DNA of 59,343 nt. It comes from a virus. The stretch is taken from IMG/VR virus record IMGVR_UViG_3300027970_000030, positions 1 to 59,343 of that record, one strand, 5' to 3'. Position 1 is the stretch's first letter, and each line of letters begins with the position of its first letter. Under the pieces are notes generated by a model. That model had not been told where the DNA came from. It was given only the letters and a program-made list of their open reading frames with translations, and searched no databases. A program made the position numbers and the translations under genes. Below, piece after piece: positions 16,602 through 24,371 of the stretch.

Positions 16602-17642
16602 TTATAGGTATTCTTTTAAATAGGAATTAAGGTTTTGTTTAAGTGAAGCATAGTTTGGGTAATCTGGTATTCTAAAACTTAGACGCTCCCAAATACTACA
16701 ACTAAATAAACCTTTAATCAAGTAATCATAACTTCCATAGTTAAAAACACTATCACAATGATCTGCTTCGGTTACAAATTGTTTTATTGTTTTTGGTAGT
16801 GATTTAGTTACCTTAAATTTGGTATATTTTTTTTTGTTATAATAAAATTCCTCACCATATTCGTTACCAGGGTCAATAACACCAAATTCTAATTCTTCCC
16901 ATACATTGTTACTTACTTCATCATAATAAGTCTCATTATATGCACTATCATACATTGAGTGTAGTTTTTCGGCTACATCATCCAAATAATTATCAAAAAG
17001 AAAAGTCATAGTATCATTGTCACTGAATAAATCCATAACATTCTCGTTTGTAATATAAAATTCATAATCACCATTTTCATCCTCAGTCCCAATTCTTTCA
17101 ATTACATCAGTTACATTTTTAATTGGCACGCCTATTAAATCTTTTCCGTAATTTTCAACTATTCTATTGCGTAAATATTGTTTGTTTTCATTGGTTAATT
17201 CATCATAAACATTATCCATTAAATCAATATATTTCCAATCAGTAGTGAATATTTCATCATAATCTTCCTTGAATACTCTTTTTGCCACATCATATGAACT
17301 TACATCTCTACCACTATCACTAAAATAATCAGCCATATCTTCTTTGTCTCTAACTTCATAATAATAATCCTTACCATCAAAACTAATATCACTAAAACTA
17401 TTACCTATAGTTTCTATTGCATTTTTATAAGTGCTTTCATCATTCAAAAGATATGTCCAGATTTTGTTTTCAACCTCAGTATCATCCATTAGTTGGTATT
17501 GGTCAAAATCAATATATTGTATTACATCAGAATTGAACAATACATCTAATAATTCTTCAATATCAATACCCATCATTTTAGCAATGGCCTCAATACCTTT
17601 GTCATTAACTAAATCAACTATCTTTTGTAATTTGGGTGTCAT
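16602..17642 (-). CDS. Acidic hypothetical protein
   Basis: The protein is 346 residues, rich in Asp, Glu and Tyr. The N-terminus (LQKIVDLVNDKGIEAIAKMM, then GIDIEELLDVL) resembles the region after the leader in the proteins at 2680 and 4406 (LIE..G......G.D..LD.L), but without the leader. The central part has SDNDTMTFLFDNYLDD. It is translated right after the Dps-like gene (stop and start abut). Function unknown. Confidence 0.65.
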   Translation of the reverse strand: MTPKLQKIVDLVNDKGIEAIAKMMGIDIEELLDVLFNSDVIQYIDFDQYQLMDDTEVENKIWTYLLNDESTYKNAIETIGNSFSDISFDGKDYYYEVRDKEDMADYFSDSGRDVSSYDVAKRVFKEDYDEIFTTDWKYIDLMDNVYDELTNENKQYLRNRIVENYGKDLIGVPIKNVTDVIERIGTEDENGDYEFYITNENVMDLFSDNDTMTFLFDNYLDDVAEKLHSMYDSAYNETYYDEVSNNVWEELEFGVIDPGNEYGEEFYYNKKKYTKFKVTKSLPKTIKQFVTEADHCDSVFNYGSYDYLIKGLFSCSIWERLSFRIPDYPNYASLKQNLNSYLKEYL

Positions 17643-18089
17643 CTATTTTAAGAATTTTAACTTATATAAAGTTTGGTTAAGTAAAGTACACACATTATCA
17701 ACTTCGTTCTGAAACCAAGTATCATCACAACAATCCCTTAATTCTGTTACTTTGTCACAAGTCTTTTTAAGGAAATTTATTGATGTTTCAACTCCTTTAT
17801 ATTCAACCAAAGGATAACTCTTATAACCTTTAACAATTCCATATTTGCCTTGATATGATTCAACAATCGTATCAACTAATGGAACAATACCATCATAATA
17901 TCCTTGTAAGGCGATGTGTTCTGCGTATGATTCTGTCTGTAAATGAAATGTGTGAGTTTGTGTACGAGAATGAAATAACAATGAAATCATCTCAGTAATA
18001 TCAGAATTTGATTCTTTCTCATCTTGTTCCAAGAATAACCCTCTTTTCTTGGCCTCTTCCATAACCGTTTTTTTAATTCTGTCTTCCAT
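17643..18089 (-). CDS. Ferritin/Dps-like four-helix protein
   Basis: The protein is 148 residues. HTFHLQTESYAEHIALQGYY followed by LVDTIVESYQGKYG matches the pattern of ferritin-like proteins found in phages (H..T....H.AL..YY......E...G). His and Glu residues could form a di-iron centre. The N-terminus IKKTVMEEAKKRGLFLEQ is helical and loosely leader-like (F-L-E). The gene is first in its operon, with an ATATTTATA box 11 nt upstream. Confidence 0.6.
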   Translation of the reverse strand: MEDRIKKTVMEEAKKRGLFLEQDEKESNSDITEMISLLFHSRTQTHTFHLQTESYAEHIALQGYYDGIVPLVDTIVESYQGKYGIVKGYKSYPLVEYKGVETSINFLKKTCDKVTELRDCCDDTWFQNEVDNVCTLLNQTLYKLKFLK

Positions 18090-18100
18090 AATTTTTTATT

Positions 18101-18109
18101 TATAAATAT
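18101..18109 (-). promoter_or_regulatory. Candidate late promoter box ATATTTATA
   Basis: It lies 11 nt upstream of the ATG at 18089. Here the box is part of the palindrome TATTTATAAATA, which also contains the T4 late motif TATAAATA on the same strand. Confidence 0.5.
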
Positions 18110-18120
18110 AACTAAATAAC

Positions 18121-18200
18121 GAAAAAAGCAGACAATAATGTCTCCCTTTTATTAGGACCGAATGAATCGGACTCCACCACCTTGTTTGTGAACAAGGAAA
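18121..18200 (-). ncRNA. Structured 3' region with three hairpins and terminator
   Basis: Downstream of the lipoprotein stop the minus strand folds locally into three hairpins: CCTTGTT/AACAAGG at 18180-18197, CCGA/TCGG at 18158-18170, and AGACA/TGTCT at 18130-18143 followed by GCTTTTTT. The last is a terminator. The two upstream hairpins in an otherwise AT-rich genome suggest a structured 3' UTR or a small RNA. No tRNA or tmRNA fold could be completed. Confidence 0.4.
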
Positions 18201-18329
18201 CTACTTGTGGCAAGAACTATCTTGTTCAACCTTGTGACAGGTTTTTTCAGCTTTCTTACAACAACTCTTCTTTGCTGGACAGCAAGATGCCATAAGTACC
18301 ACAAACACACCAAATAAAAACAATCTCAT
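18201..18329 (-). CDS. Small cysteine-rich lipoprotein
   Basis: The frame encodes 42 residues: a signal peptide MRLFLFGVFVVLMASC with lipobox-like LMASC, then CPAKKSCCKKAEKTCHK and a polar tail. After cleavage the mature peptide would be 27 residues, lipid-anchored, basic and cysteine-rich. It is likely displayed in the host envelope; superinfection exclusion is one possible role (inference). It ends directly before three hairpins. Confidence 0.6.
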   Translation of the reverse strand: MRLFLFGVFVVLMASCCPAKKSCCKKAEKTCHKVEQDSSCHK

Positions 18330-18347
18330 ATTATAACAATTTAAGGT

Positions 18348-18623
18348 TTATTTTGTGACCAGAGCTTCAATCTTTGATTTGACAATCTCCGTCATATCAT
18401 AAGTATTTACACCAGTCGTAATTATTGAATCAACTAACTTATCATAGGGAATATGAATTAAAAAGTCAACTCCATTGAAGAATGTTAAGGAATTTTTAAG
18501 TTCCAATGATCCGTGAATCATCTTGAGAAATAGTTTGAACTGAACATCATTGATGAAGTTCTCATTAAGGATTGTTCCGAATTTTTCGTTAACAATTTTG
18601 ATGTTATAAGCAGTTGTGTTCAT
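18348..18623 (-). CDS. Small hypothetical protein
   Basis: The protein is 91 residues (MNTTAYNIKIVNEKFGTILN ... IVKSKIEALVTK). It is probably mixed alpha/beta. No recognised domain. It lies downstream of the SmpB cluster on the same strand. Confidence 0.65.
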   Translation of the reverse strand: MNTTAYNIKIVNEKFGTILNENFINDVQFKLFLKMIHGSLELKNSLTFFNGVDFLIHIPYDKLVDSIITTGVNTYDMTEIVKSKIEALVTK

Positions 18624-18634
18624 TTGTTTGGATT

Positions 18635-18895
18635 TTATTCAGTAATAATGTTTGATATATTCTTTTCATTGAAGTTTGATGCAAACTCCATTACTTCTTC
18701 TAAAGTTTTCCAAGTTGTTACAGTCCATAGAGAGTTCCAAGTTGCATTATCTTTCTTTCTTGTTGCCAAGATATACCAACTCAAATTAAGTCTCTCAATA
18801 GAGATATAAAAACCATTCTTTCTACAATTCCAAGATAATGTTCTGTTGTCCATTTTCTGAGTGAATGTTGTCTTGTTGAATACTTTCTTTTCCAT
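18635..18895 (-). CDS. Small hypothetical protein
   Basis: The protein is 86 residues, basic N-terminus and tryptophan-rich centre (RKKDNATWNSLWTVTTWKTL). Its ATG overlaps the stop of SmpB, so the two are co-translated. Function unknown. Confidence 0.65.
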   Translation of the reverse strand: MEKKVFNKTTFTQKMDNRTLSWNCRKNGFYISIERLNLSWYILATRKKDNATWNSLWTVTTWKTLEEVMEFASNFNEKNISNIITE

Positions 18896-19305
18896 TAGTT
18901 GTTTCTTTGAATGTCTCTTTGAATATCTCGTTCTTTAATCGTATTTCTTTTATCGTGGATTTTCTTCCCTTGTGCTAAAACAATCTCAACCTTAATTAAG
19001 TTCCGTTCATTGAAATAAATTTTTGTTGGAACAATTGTCAGACCATTGATTAATTTTGATTTCAATCTTCTGAGTTGTGATTTCTTTAATAACAACTTTC
19101 TTTCTCGTTTTGGTTCCCCATTTGCCAAAGAAATTGAAATATTTTTAACAAAGAGTTCATCATCCTTGAAATAACAATATGTGTCGGTCAGGTTAACATT
19201 ACCTAGTCGGATGGATTTAACTTCCATTCCGGTCAATACAATACCAGCCTCATATGTTTCCAAAAAGGTATATTCAAATCTAGTTTTTTTGTTTTCAATC
19301 TTCAT
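18895..19305 (-). CDS. smpB: SmpB, tmRNA-binding protein
   Basis: The protein is about 136 residues. The SmpB core is intact: FLETYEAGIVLTGMEVKSIR, then RKLLLKKSQLRRLKSKL, TIVPTKIYF and VLAQGKKIHDKRNTIKERD. In bacteria SmpB binds tmRNA and positions it in stalled ribosomes for trans-translation. The basic C-terminal tail that enters the mRNA channel is present but short. I chose the methionine of MKIENKK; several Met codons lie just upstream. No tmRNA gene is visible here, so it would act with host tmRNA or as a competitor. Confidence 0.9.
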   Translation of the reverse strand: MKIENKKTRFEYTFLETYEAGIVLTGMEVKSIRLGNVNLTDTYCYFKDDELFVKNISISLANGEPKRERKLLLKKSQLRRLKSKLINGLTIVPTKIYFNERNLIKVEIVLAQGKKIHDKRNTIKERDIQRDIQRNN

Positions 19306-19525
19306 CATCTTCATCATCTTCAACTCCCCAATTGGCTTCATAGAATTTGTCATTAACATACTTTTCCAATTGTTCCGCAACTTCCAAATATTTTTTTCTT
19401 AATTGGTGGAATTGTTCATCCTCTATTTCTTCAAAACTTGAGTAATGTTTGAAACAATAGTGGAATCCTTCATCTCTCATTTTGGCGTCGAGATATGTCC
19501 AGTTTTCTGCTTCTTGTGCTTTCAT
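19295..19525 (-). CDS. Small acidic protein upstream of SmpB
   Basis: The protein is 76 residues, helical, ending in an acidic tail (EANWGVEDDEDDED). The GATGATGAAGAT codons of that tail double as the start region of smpB in another frame, so the genes overlap and are probably coupled. No known domain. Confidence 0.65.
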   Translation of the reverse strand: MKAQEAENWTYLDAKMRDEGFHYCFKHYSSFEEIEDEQFHQLRKKYLEVAEQLEKYVNDKFYEANWGVEDDEDDED

Positions 19526-19529
19526 AATT

Positions 19530-19937
19530 TTATTTTAATAAATTTGTATAAACTTCAATAGTTTTTTTAAAAAAATCATTTCTAACTATCATTTCATGAT
19601 ATTTTGTATAATCGTTCAACATTTTTCTTGAGTATATTGAAAATAATTCAGTGTCAAACATTTGTTTAAATAAATTTGTATTGTGTTCATTTATTAGTTT
19701 AGTATATTCTTTATATCTTTCTTCAAAATTTTCGTTTTTAATCACTATTTCTGCAAAACAACCGAGAAATATAATTGTATTATTAGTTTTTTTTGATGAA
19801 AAAACATATAAAGTGTTTTCAATTGGATATCCTGAATTCCAAACTAATTCTTTTCCGCTTTTACATTCAATCCAAATAATAAAACCGTCAACACAAACAA
19901 TAAAATCAGGTGATTTTTGACTATTGAAGGGTTGTTT
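19530..19937 (-). pseudogene. PD-(D/E)xK nuclease-like fragment lacking a start
   Basis: The frame is open from just after a TGA at 19938-19940 to the TAA at 19530. It contains SQKSPDFIVCVDGFIIWIEC then KSGK, which fits the PD...(E)xK catalytic core of restriction-like endonucleases. No in-frame ATG precedes the motif. A plausible ATG (19941, MKTTLQ) is in another frame and hits TAG after six codons. A frameshift or 5' loss is likely. The C-terminal 70 residues could be made from an internal GTG at 19745. Confidence 0.5.
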
Positions 19938-19981
19938 TCATTATTTTTGATATTTAGTAGTGAATAATATTAATACAACCT

Positions 19982-19989
19982 CAAAGGTA
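19982..19989 (-). promoter_or_regulatory. Bacteroidota-type promoter TTTG-N20-TACCTTTG
   Basis: The minus strand reads TACCTTTG, an exact TAnnTTTG, with a TTTG about 20 nt upstream in the terminator's T-rich arm. It would drive the nuclease fragment, SmpB and lipoprotein cluster. Confidence 0.5.
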
Positions 19990-20010
19990 GGAAATAAGTT
20001 TCAATAAAAC

Positions 20011-20049
20011 AAAAAACCCCAATAAATTTCTGCATTTATTGAGGTTTTT
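20011..20049. terminator. Bidirectional terminator
   Basis: The stem CCCAATAAA/TTTATTGaGG is flanked by AAAAAA on the left and TTTTT on the right. It can end transcription of the Nudix gene on the minus strand and of anything arriving on the + strand. Confidence 0.65.
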
Positions 20050-20124
20050 AATATATATTAACCAACATAAAGAAAGGGAGTTGGGGGTTGTGAAATATAA
20101 ATATATCAATATTTTCAAAAAATC

Positions 20125-20508
20125 TTATTTATAATAAAAAAAAGTTGTTTTTCCACCTTTTCTGGCAAGTTTTTTTTTATTAAACCATTTACACTCATCG
20201 TGTTCATACCCATCTCTAGCACCATCCAAATCAATATCAACCTTTGTTGAAATCTCATACATAAACAAATAATATTTCATTCTTGATGCACCATTCAATG
20301 TTGCAACATAATCCAAGTTATCAATAATCTGAAGTCCAGTTTCTTCCCTAAATTCCCTTATTGCCCCTTCCTCAATCTTTTCACCCTTTTCTAAATGTCC
20401 ACCAGGAACTGACCATATACCTGGTAAACTTCCCTTCTGACTACGTTTACACAATAAACATTGATTCTTATATTTTAATAATATACCAGCACAATTTCCC
20501 ATATTCAA
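20125..20508 (-). CDS. Nudix hydrolase
   Basis: The protein is 127 residues. GGHLEKGEKIEEGAIREFRE followed by ETGL is a complete Nudix box (Gx5Ex7REUxEExGU). Nudix enzymes cleave nucleoside diphosphates linked to other groups; candidate substrates are oxidised or modified dNTPs, or NAD-like caps. CxLCKRSQKGSLPGIWSVPGG is typical of MutT-like members. It is divergent from the DUF192 gene, with only 20 bp between the starts. Confidence 0.9.
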   Translation of the reverse strand: MNMGNCAGILLKYKNQCLLCKRSQKGSLPGIWSVPGGHLEKGEKIEEGAIREFREETGLQIIDNLDYVATLNGASRMKYYLFMYEISTKVDIDLDGARDGYEHDECKWFNKKKLARKGGKTTFFYYK

Positions 20509-20516
20509 TTATTCTT

Positions 20517-20525
20517 ATATTTATA
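20517..20525 (+). promoter_or_regulatory. Candidate late promoter box ATATTTATA
   Basis: It lies 3 nt upstream of the DUF192 ATG and within the 20-bp divergent gap to the Nudix gene. The short spacing implies a leaderless mRNA if it is a promoter. Confidence 0.35.
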
Positions 20526-20528
20526 TAT

Positions 20529-20876
20529 ATGAAGTTAAGTATAAATGATAATAAATTCAAGGTAAAAGTTCAAACATCCCCAAAAGAAACTCAAGAAGGG
20601 ATGATGAACAAAACCTTTGATAAAACATTCAACGGAATGTTATTTGTTATGAAAAACCAAGAACATTGTTTTTGGATGAAAAATTGTATTATATCCTTGG
20701 ATATGATATTCATTGACGGTGATAAGATAACAAAAATTTATCATAATTGTCCCCCCTGTGAAGATGAACCTTGTAAAAGATATTGTGGAGATGGTGGTTA
20801 TATCTTGGAAGTCAAAGGTGGAACTTGCAAGAAATTGGGAATAAAAAAAGGGGATGTTGTTACATTCCCCTCTTAA
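20529..20876 (+). CDS. DUF192 family protein
   Basis: The protein is 115 residues with TPKETQEGMMNK-like opening, FVMKNQEHCFWMKNCIISLD then MIFIDGDKITKIYHN, and the close LGIKKGDVVTF. This is the DUF192 signature (F.f......fwMkNt...LDi.Fid). Family members are small beta proteins of unknown role. An extra cysteine cluster CPPCEDEPCKRYC sits in the middle. I used the ATG at 20529; an upstream open frame would run through the Nudix gene and is unlikely. Confidence 0.8.
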   Translation: MKLSINDNKFKVKVQTSPKETQEGMMNKTFDKTFNGMLFVMKNQEHCFWMKNCIISLDMIFIDGDKITKIYHNCPPCEDEPCKRYCGDGGYILEVKGGTCKKLGIKKGDVVTFPS

Positions 20877-20878
20877 TA

Positions 20879-22549
20879 TTATCTTAATACTCTTTTTATT
20901 ATATTCCTAAAATAACTCTCATTTACATTGGTTTCACTTTGCATCATCTGAACCAATTTACCCTTAAATGATTGAGCAATTTTTTTTACAAATCCAACAT
21001 ATGGTGTCTCGTCTTCTTTAACCGAAAATGGATTATATTTTCCTATCTTAACAACCCTACCATTTTCAATTTTCATTATTTCTGAAGTATCTTGAATGTA
21101 ATATTGCCCATCAGATAATGGTTTTTTATTTCCTTTTTTATCCAATTTAGATACAGTTGAATCCACCTCAATATTCTCAACAATTAAATCAGTACTATAA
21201 ACATTATTAACTCTAACGGTTTCTCTTGCTGGTCGTTTTTCCTCTTTATTGGGGGGTCTGTTGGATCTCTTCAAATAGTTAAGTCCTGATATATTGGTAA
21301 TACATTTATGTCCACCACTATTTTTAAGAACAATGTCCCAACCACTAATTACAATGTTATCCAATACTTCTTTGTCTTCCTCATTTAAATTAATGAATTG
21401 GGTGTCCATAATTCTTTCCAAATCTTCTTCTGAGACACTTTCATCCATCATCTCATATACATTCCCATATAACGCTTTTAAGTCCTTGTAAGTAAAACCA
21501 ACTGACTCTTCATTAAATCCTGGGTCACTCTCGGATATCCATTTCAAACTTGATAATCTAACCTTAATTTTTTTAAGTTCCCCCTCAAATTCTTTTAAAA
21601 CATCATCCTTGACTTCACCAAGATTAATACCTTTTAACTTTCTATCTTCTTTAAATGGATTACATGATACTTGAACCATCCCCATTGGATATGCCGTTAT
21701 TAAAAAGTCCCCATCTGGATTATTGATAAATGGGGTATATCTATCATACGAACCCTTTGGTCTAATATAACCCAACCCATATTGGAATATTACACTATCT
21801 TCAATGTTAATGTCCTTATCGGTTGTTCTACGTTCAGTATAATCTGTTTGATTCTGTAATAAGTCTTCAACTAATTCATTGAAATCTCCACCAAGTAATT
21901 GTCTTATCTTTAGATAAATGCTAATAATTGATGGTGTACAATCTAAAACTAATGTTTCCAAGAAATTGTCCTGACTTTTGAATGTTAATAACAATTTATT
22001 AACAACAAAGGTGAGCATAAATCTATTCTTCTTACTAGAGTTTTTGAAATCAAAGTTTAGAATATCTTGTGGAGTAATACCATATCTAATAAAGTCAGCA
22101 CTATCCACCGTTGAGATTGCTTGAATGTCCGTGTTTGTGAATATATCACTTGATGATATTATTTCAGATACCGTCTTAACATTTTACCTTGAATGTGAGA
22201 ATTGTTTTGATTTTGTAAATTCAGCCCCAGCTTGTGTATCGTGGTGGTCAGTATGAATAACAAACATTGGTTTTCCGTGAGCAAAATCTACTAATACTGG
22301 CATAACCTCACCACTCGCATTTGGTTTCTTTATGGCGAATTCTGAGGGTCCGTATTGAATGGTTTCGGCATCAACAACTTTGATTCCATAATCCTCCAAA
22401 TATTTTTTCATGGCCAAGGCCGTTGTAACTCCGTCAAGTCAAAGGTCCTGATGAAAGTAGATTTTCGCTTTTTTATATCTGTCAGCTAATTTATTTATGT
22501 TTTGTATACCACTTTCTAGTAGTAAACTTTTTTTCTTATAAATTTTCAT
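20879..22549 (-). pseudogene. DHH-family phosphoesterase gene with two in-frame stops
   Basis: One frame spans 22549 to 20879. It starts MKIYKKKSLLLESGIQ, hits TGA at 22439-22441 inside the first DHH motif (HQDL-stop-LDGVTTALAM), resumes through HTDHHDT, hits TAA at 22184-22186 (SHSR-stop-NVKTV) and then is open to the end. The longest intact piece is 22183-20879 (from a GTG at 22108, 409 residues). The TGA appears as a 6-bp quasi-duplication of CTTGAC; the TAA as one substitution. DHH enzymes cleave nucleic acid ends or cyclic dinucleotides. The C-terminus ends FRNIIKRVLR, like the leaders. Confidence 0.7.
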
Positions 22550-22557
22550 TTTAATCG

Positions 22558-23475
22558 TTATATTAATTTCATTAATAGTTCAATAGGATCTACTCTTGAA
22601 CTATGTGGTGGTGAGGGTGGTGATGTGACTTGTGGTGGTGTTATTGGTTCTGTATCACTACTTTGAGCCAATATATTTTTTGACTCTGGAGTTGATGCGT
22701 ATTGGGCTACTTTGGTATCTAAATCAGGTACAATTTTTCTTAATTCATCTTCAGTTCCTTTAAAGTCAGTTAATCCGTACCAATCTAACCAACCCATATA
22801 CCATTTAGTATTCCCCATCAATTTTCTAACTGCTGGTCTACCTAAAGACTCAAATGTCTTTAATTCCTTTCCTGCTAATCCAAAAATTTCTAACCAAGAT
22901 TTTGCAGTATTAACGAACCCTCCACCTAAAAATGGAATATATTTAGCGGTTTGTTCTAACATTTTTATTACTTTTTCACCCCAAAATGGTGCTTTCTCAA
23001 GAATTTTTACAACAGGACCACCAACATTTTTTGCAGTTTCAGCTATTTTTGCGGCGTCTTTTGCTAATATTGCGGCTTTTAAAAGATTAACCCCTTTACC
23101 ACCAACCTTTATTAAATTAAATGTCGGTTTTAATACACCCCCAAGAATGTCGCCAATTAATGGTACTGCACTAATCCAAGACAAAATAGCAAATAGGATG
23201 TCGCCTTGTCTCCAATAACTATATCCATTATATAAGTCAATTGGTGTTCCAACAACAGGAAGCATACCTAAAACATCCATAACTGTATTATACCAACGAG
23301 CTTCATTAATATTTATTTTTTTATTTGGGTACAATACATTATATATTTCCAAAACAATTTTTTTCTCGTTTTTAGATAATTTATTCCATTTTTGTTTTGT
23401 TATTATTTTTTCTTTTTCTTCATGGTACAATTGATTGACTTTTTGTTTGAATTGCACATCAGTTAAAATTTCCAT
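22558..23475 (-). CDS. Hydrophobic-core protein resembling pretoxin or virion proteins
   Basis: The protein is 305 residues. After a helical start (MEILTDVQFKQKVNQLYHEE) comes a glycine- and proline-punctuated hydrophobic region: MLPVVGTPIDLYNGYSYWR, FAILSWISAVPLIGDILGG. This pattern is found in pretoxin domains of polymorphic toxins and some phage virion proteins. A Pro/Ser-rich linker (PPQVTSPPSPPHSSR) and a hydrophobic C-terminus (IELLMKLI) follow. It may be membrane-active; no enzyme domain is recognised. Confidence 0.6.
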   Translation of the reverse strand: MEILTDVQFKQKVNQLYHEEKEKIITKQKWNKLSKNEKKIVLEIYNVLYPNKKININEARWYNTVMDVLGMLPVVGTPIDLYNGYSYWRQGDILFAILSWISAVPLIGDILGGVLKPTFNLIKVGGKGVNLLKAAILAKDAAKIAETAKNVGGPVVKILEKAPFWGEKVIKMLEQTAKYIPFLGGGFVNTAKSWLEIFGLAGKELKTFESLGRPAVRKLMGNTKWYMGWLDWYGLTDFKGTEDELRKIVPDLDTKVAQYASTPESKNILAQSSDTEPITPPQVTSPPSPPHSSRVDPIELLMKLI

Positions 23476-23487
23476 AAATATGTTTTC

Positions 23488-23496
23488 TATAAATAC
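23488..23496 (-). promoter_or_regulatory. Candidate late promoter box GTATTTATA
   Basis: It lies 12 nt upstream of the ATG at 23475, one base different from the common form. A second ATATTTATG overlaps the start codon itself. Confidence 0.4.
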
Positions 23497-23517
23497 TCAA
23501 CAAACTAAAAAAGGAAC

Positions 23518-24351
23518 TCAATGAGTCCCTTCCATATTCTTAAATATATGTGCTATCACATCCACCGTCCATCCATTCCCCAACATTTTATACCTCTGAG
23601 TATTTGATAACCCACTCGTATAATTTAGTGGTAATGTTTGCATTAACTCACAATCTTGTGGTGAGTATTTATAAATCTGTCCCAATTCATTTTTACAAAA
23701 TGAATTAACTTGTCCCTTATACATTGTCGCGGTTAAACAAGATGCTTTCTCTTTGTAGTGTTGGACAACATCCTTTCTAATCTTTGGTCCCCCATAAAAT
23801 AATAAGTCCAAGTAGTTCGGATATTTGTCTTTAAATTCTGGACTGATAACATCACATATTCTTAAACCCAAATCTTTTGGTTGTGTTATGTTTGGAATAT
23901 TTGTCCAATATAATCTTGGTCTATTCTGACAAGAGACCAATTTACTATTTATCTGAATTGGTTTAACACCCATTTGTTCAGATATAATATCTTGCCACTC
24001 CTGTTTCATTACAACATTTTCAAGTAGAAAATATTTTGGATTACATTCATTTTTTATTCTAACAAACTCAAAGAATAATTTACTCCTTGGGTCATCAAAG
24101 TTCAATCCCTTTCCAACATTTGAAAATCCTTGGCAAGGTGACCCACCAATTATAAGGTGGATTGGTGGTAAGTCAGAACCTTTAATTTGTGTAACATCCC
24201 CAAGTTGAATTGTGTTGGGGAAATTCTTTTGTGTTATTTTGATTGCATAGGGATCAACTTCACTTGAGAAATAATTTTCATATTTTATTCCTATTTTATT
24301 AAGTGCGACTTGTCCACAGCTAACCCCATCGAAAAGACTTAGTACATTCAT
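23518..24351 (-). CDS. DNA (cytosine-5) methyltransferase
   Basis: The protein is 277 residues with the C5-methyltransferase motifs: I LFDGVSCGQVAL, IV GGSPCQGFSN (catalytic Cys), VI LLENVV, VIII QNRPRLYWTNI and X MLGNGWTVDVIAH. The small size and motif style are of the Dnmt3-like group. It transfers methyl from SAM to cytosine C5, possibly protecting phage DNA from host restriction. It is a paralog of the gene at 24989-26050. Confidence 0.92.
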   Translation of the reverse strand: MNVLSLFDGVSCGQVALNKIGIKYENYFSSEVDPYAIKITQKNFPNTIQLGDVTQIKGSDLPPIHLIIGGSPCQGFSNVGKGLNFDDPRSKLFFEFVRIKNECNPKYFLLENVVMKQEWQDIISEQMGVKPIQINSKLVSCQNRPRLYWTNIPNITQPKDLGLRICDVISPEFKDKYPNYLDLLFYGGPKIRKDVVQHYKEKASCLTATMYKGQVNSFCKNELGQIYKYSPQDCELMQTLPLNYTSGLSNTQRYKMLGNGWTVDVIAHIFKNMEGTH

Positions 24352-24371
24352 TATTTAATATTTTTATAAAA

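Noticed and set aside
16602-17642. Leader on the acidic protein at 16602
   Set aside because: The N-terminus resembles the domain after the leader in other proteins, but the basic helix and I/L-x-E site are missing.
18121-18200. tmRNA or tRNA 3' end, suggested by ...CTCCACCA next to SmpB
   Set aside because: The + strand ACTCCACCA lacks a matching 5' acceptor strand and a proper T-arm, and the region reads better as hairpins on the minus strand after a lipoprotein gene.
20361-20528. N-terminal extension of the DUF192 protein
   Set aside because: It would run antisense through the Nudix gene; the ATG at 20529 gives the normal family length.
22430-22450. RF2-type programmed frameshift site (CTTTGAC) in the DHH gene
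   Set aside because: The downstream coding frame is frame 0; a +1 shift at this site would leave the DHH frame and soon stop.
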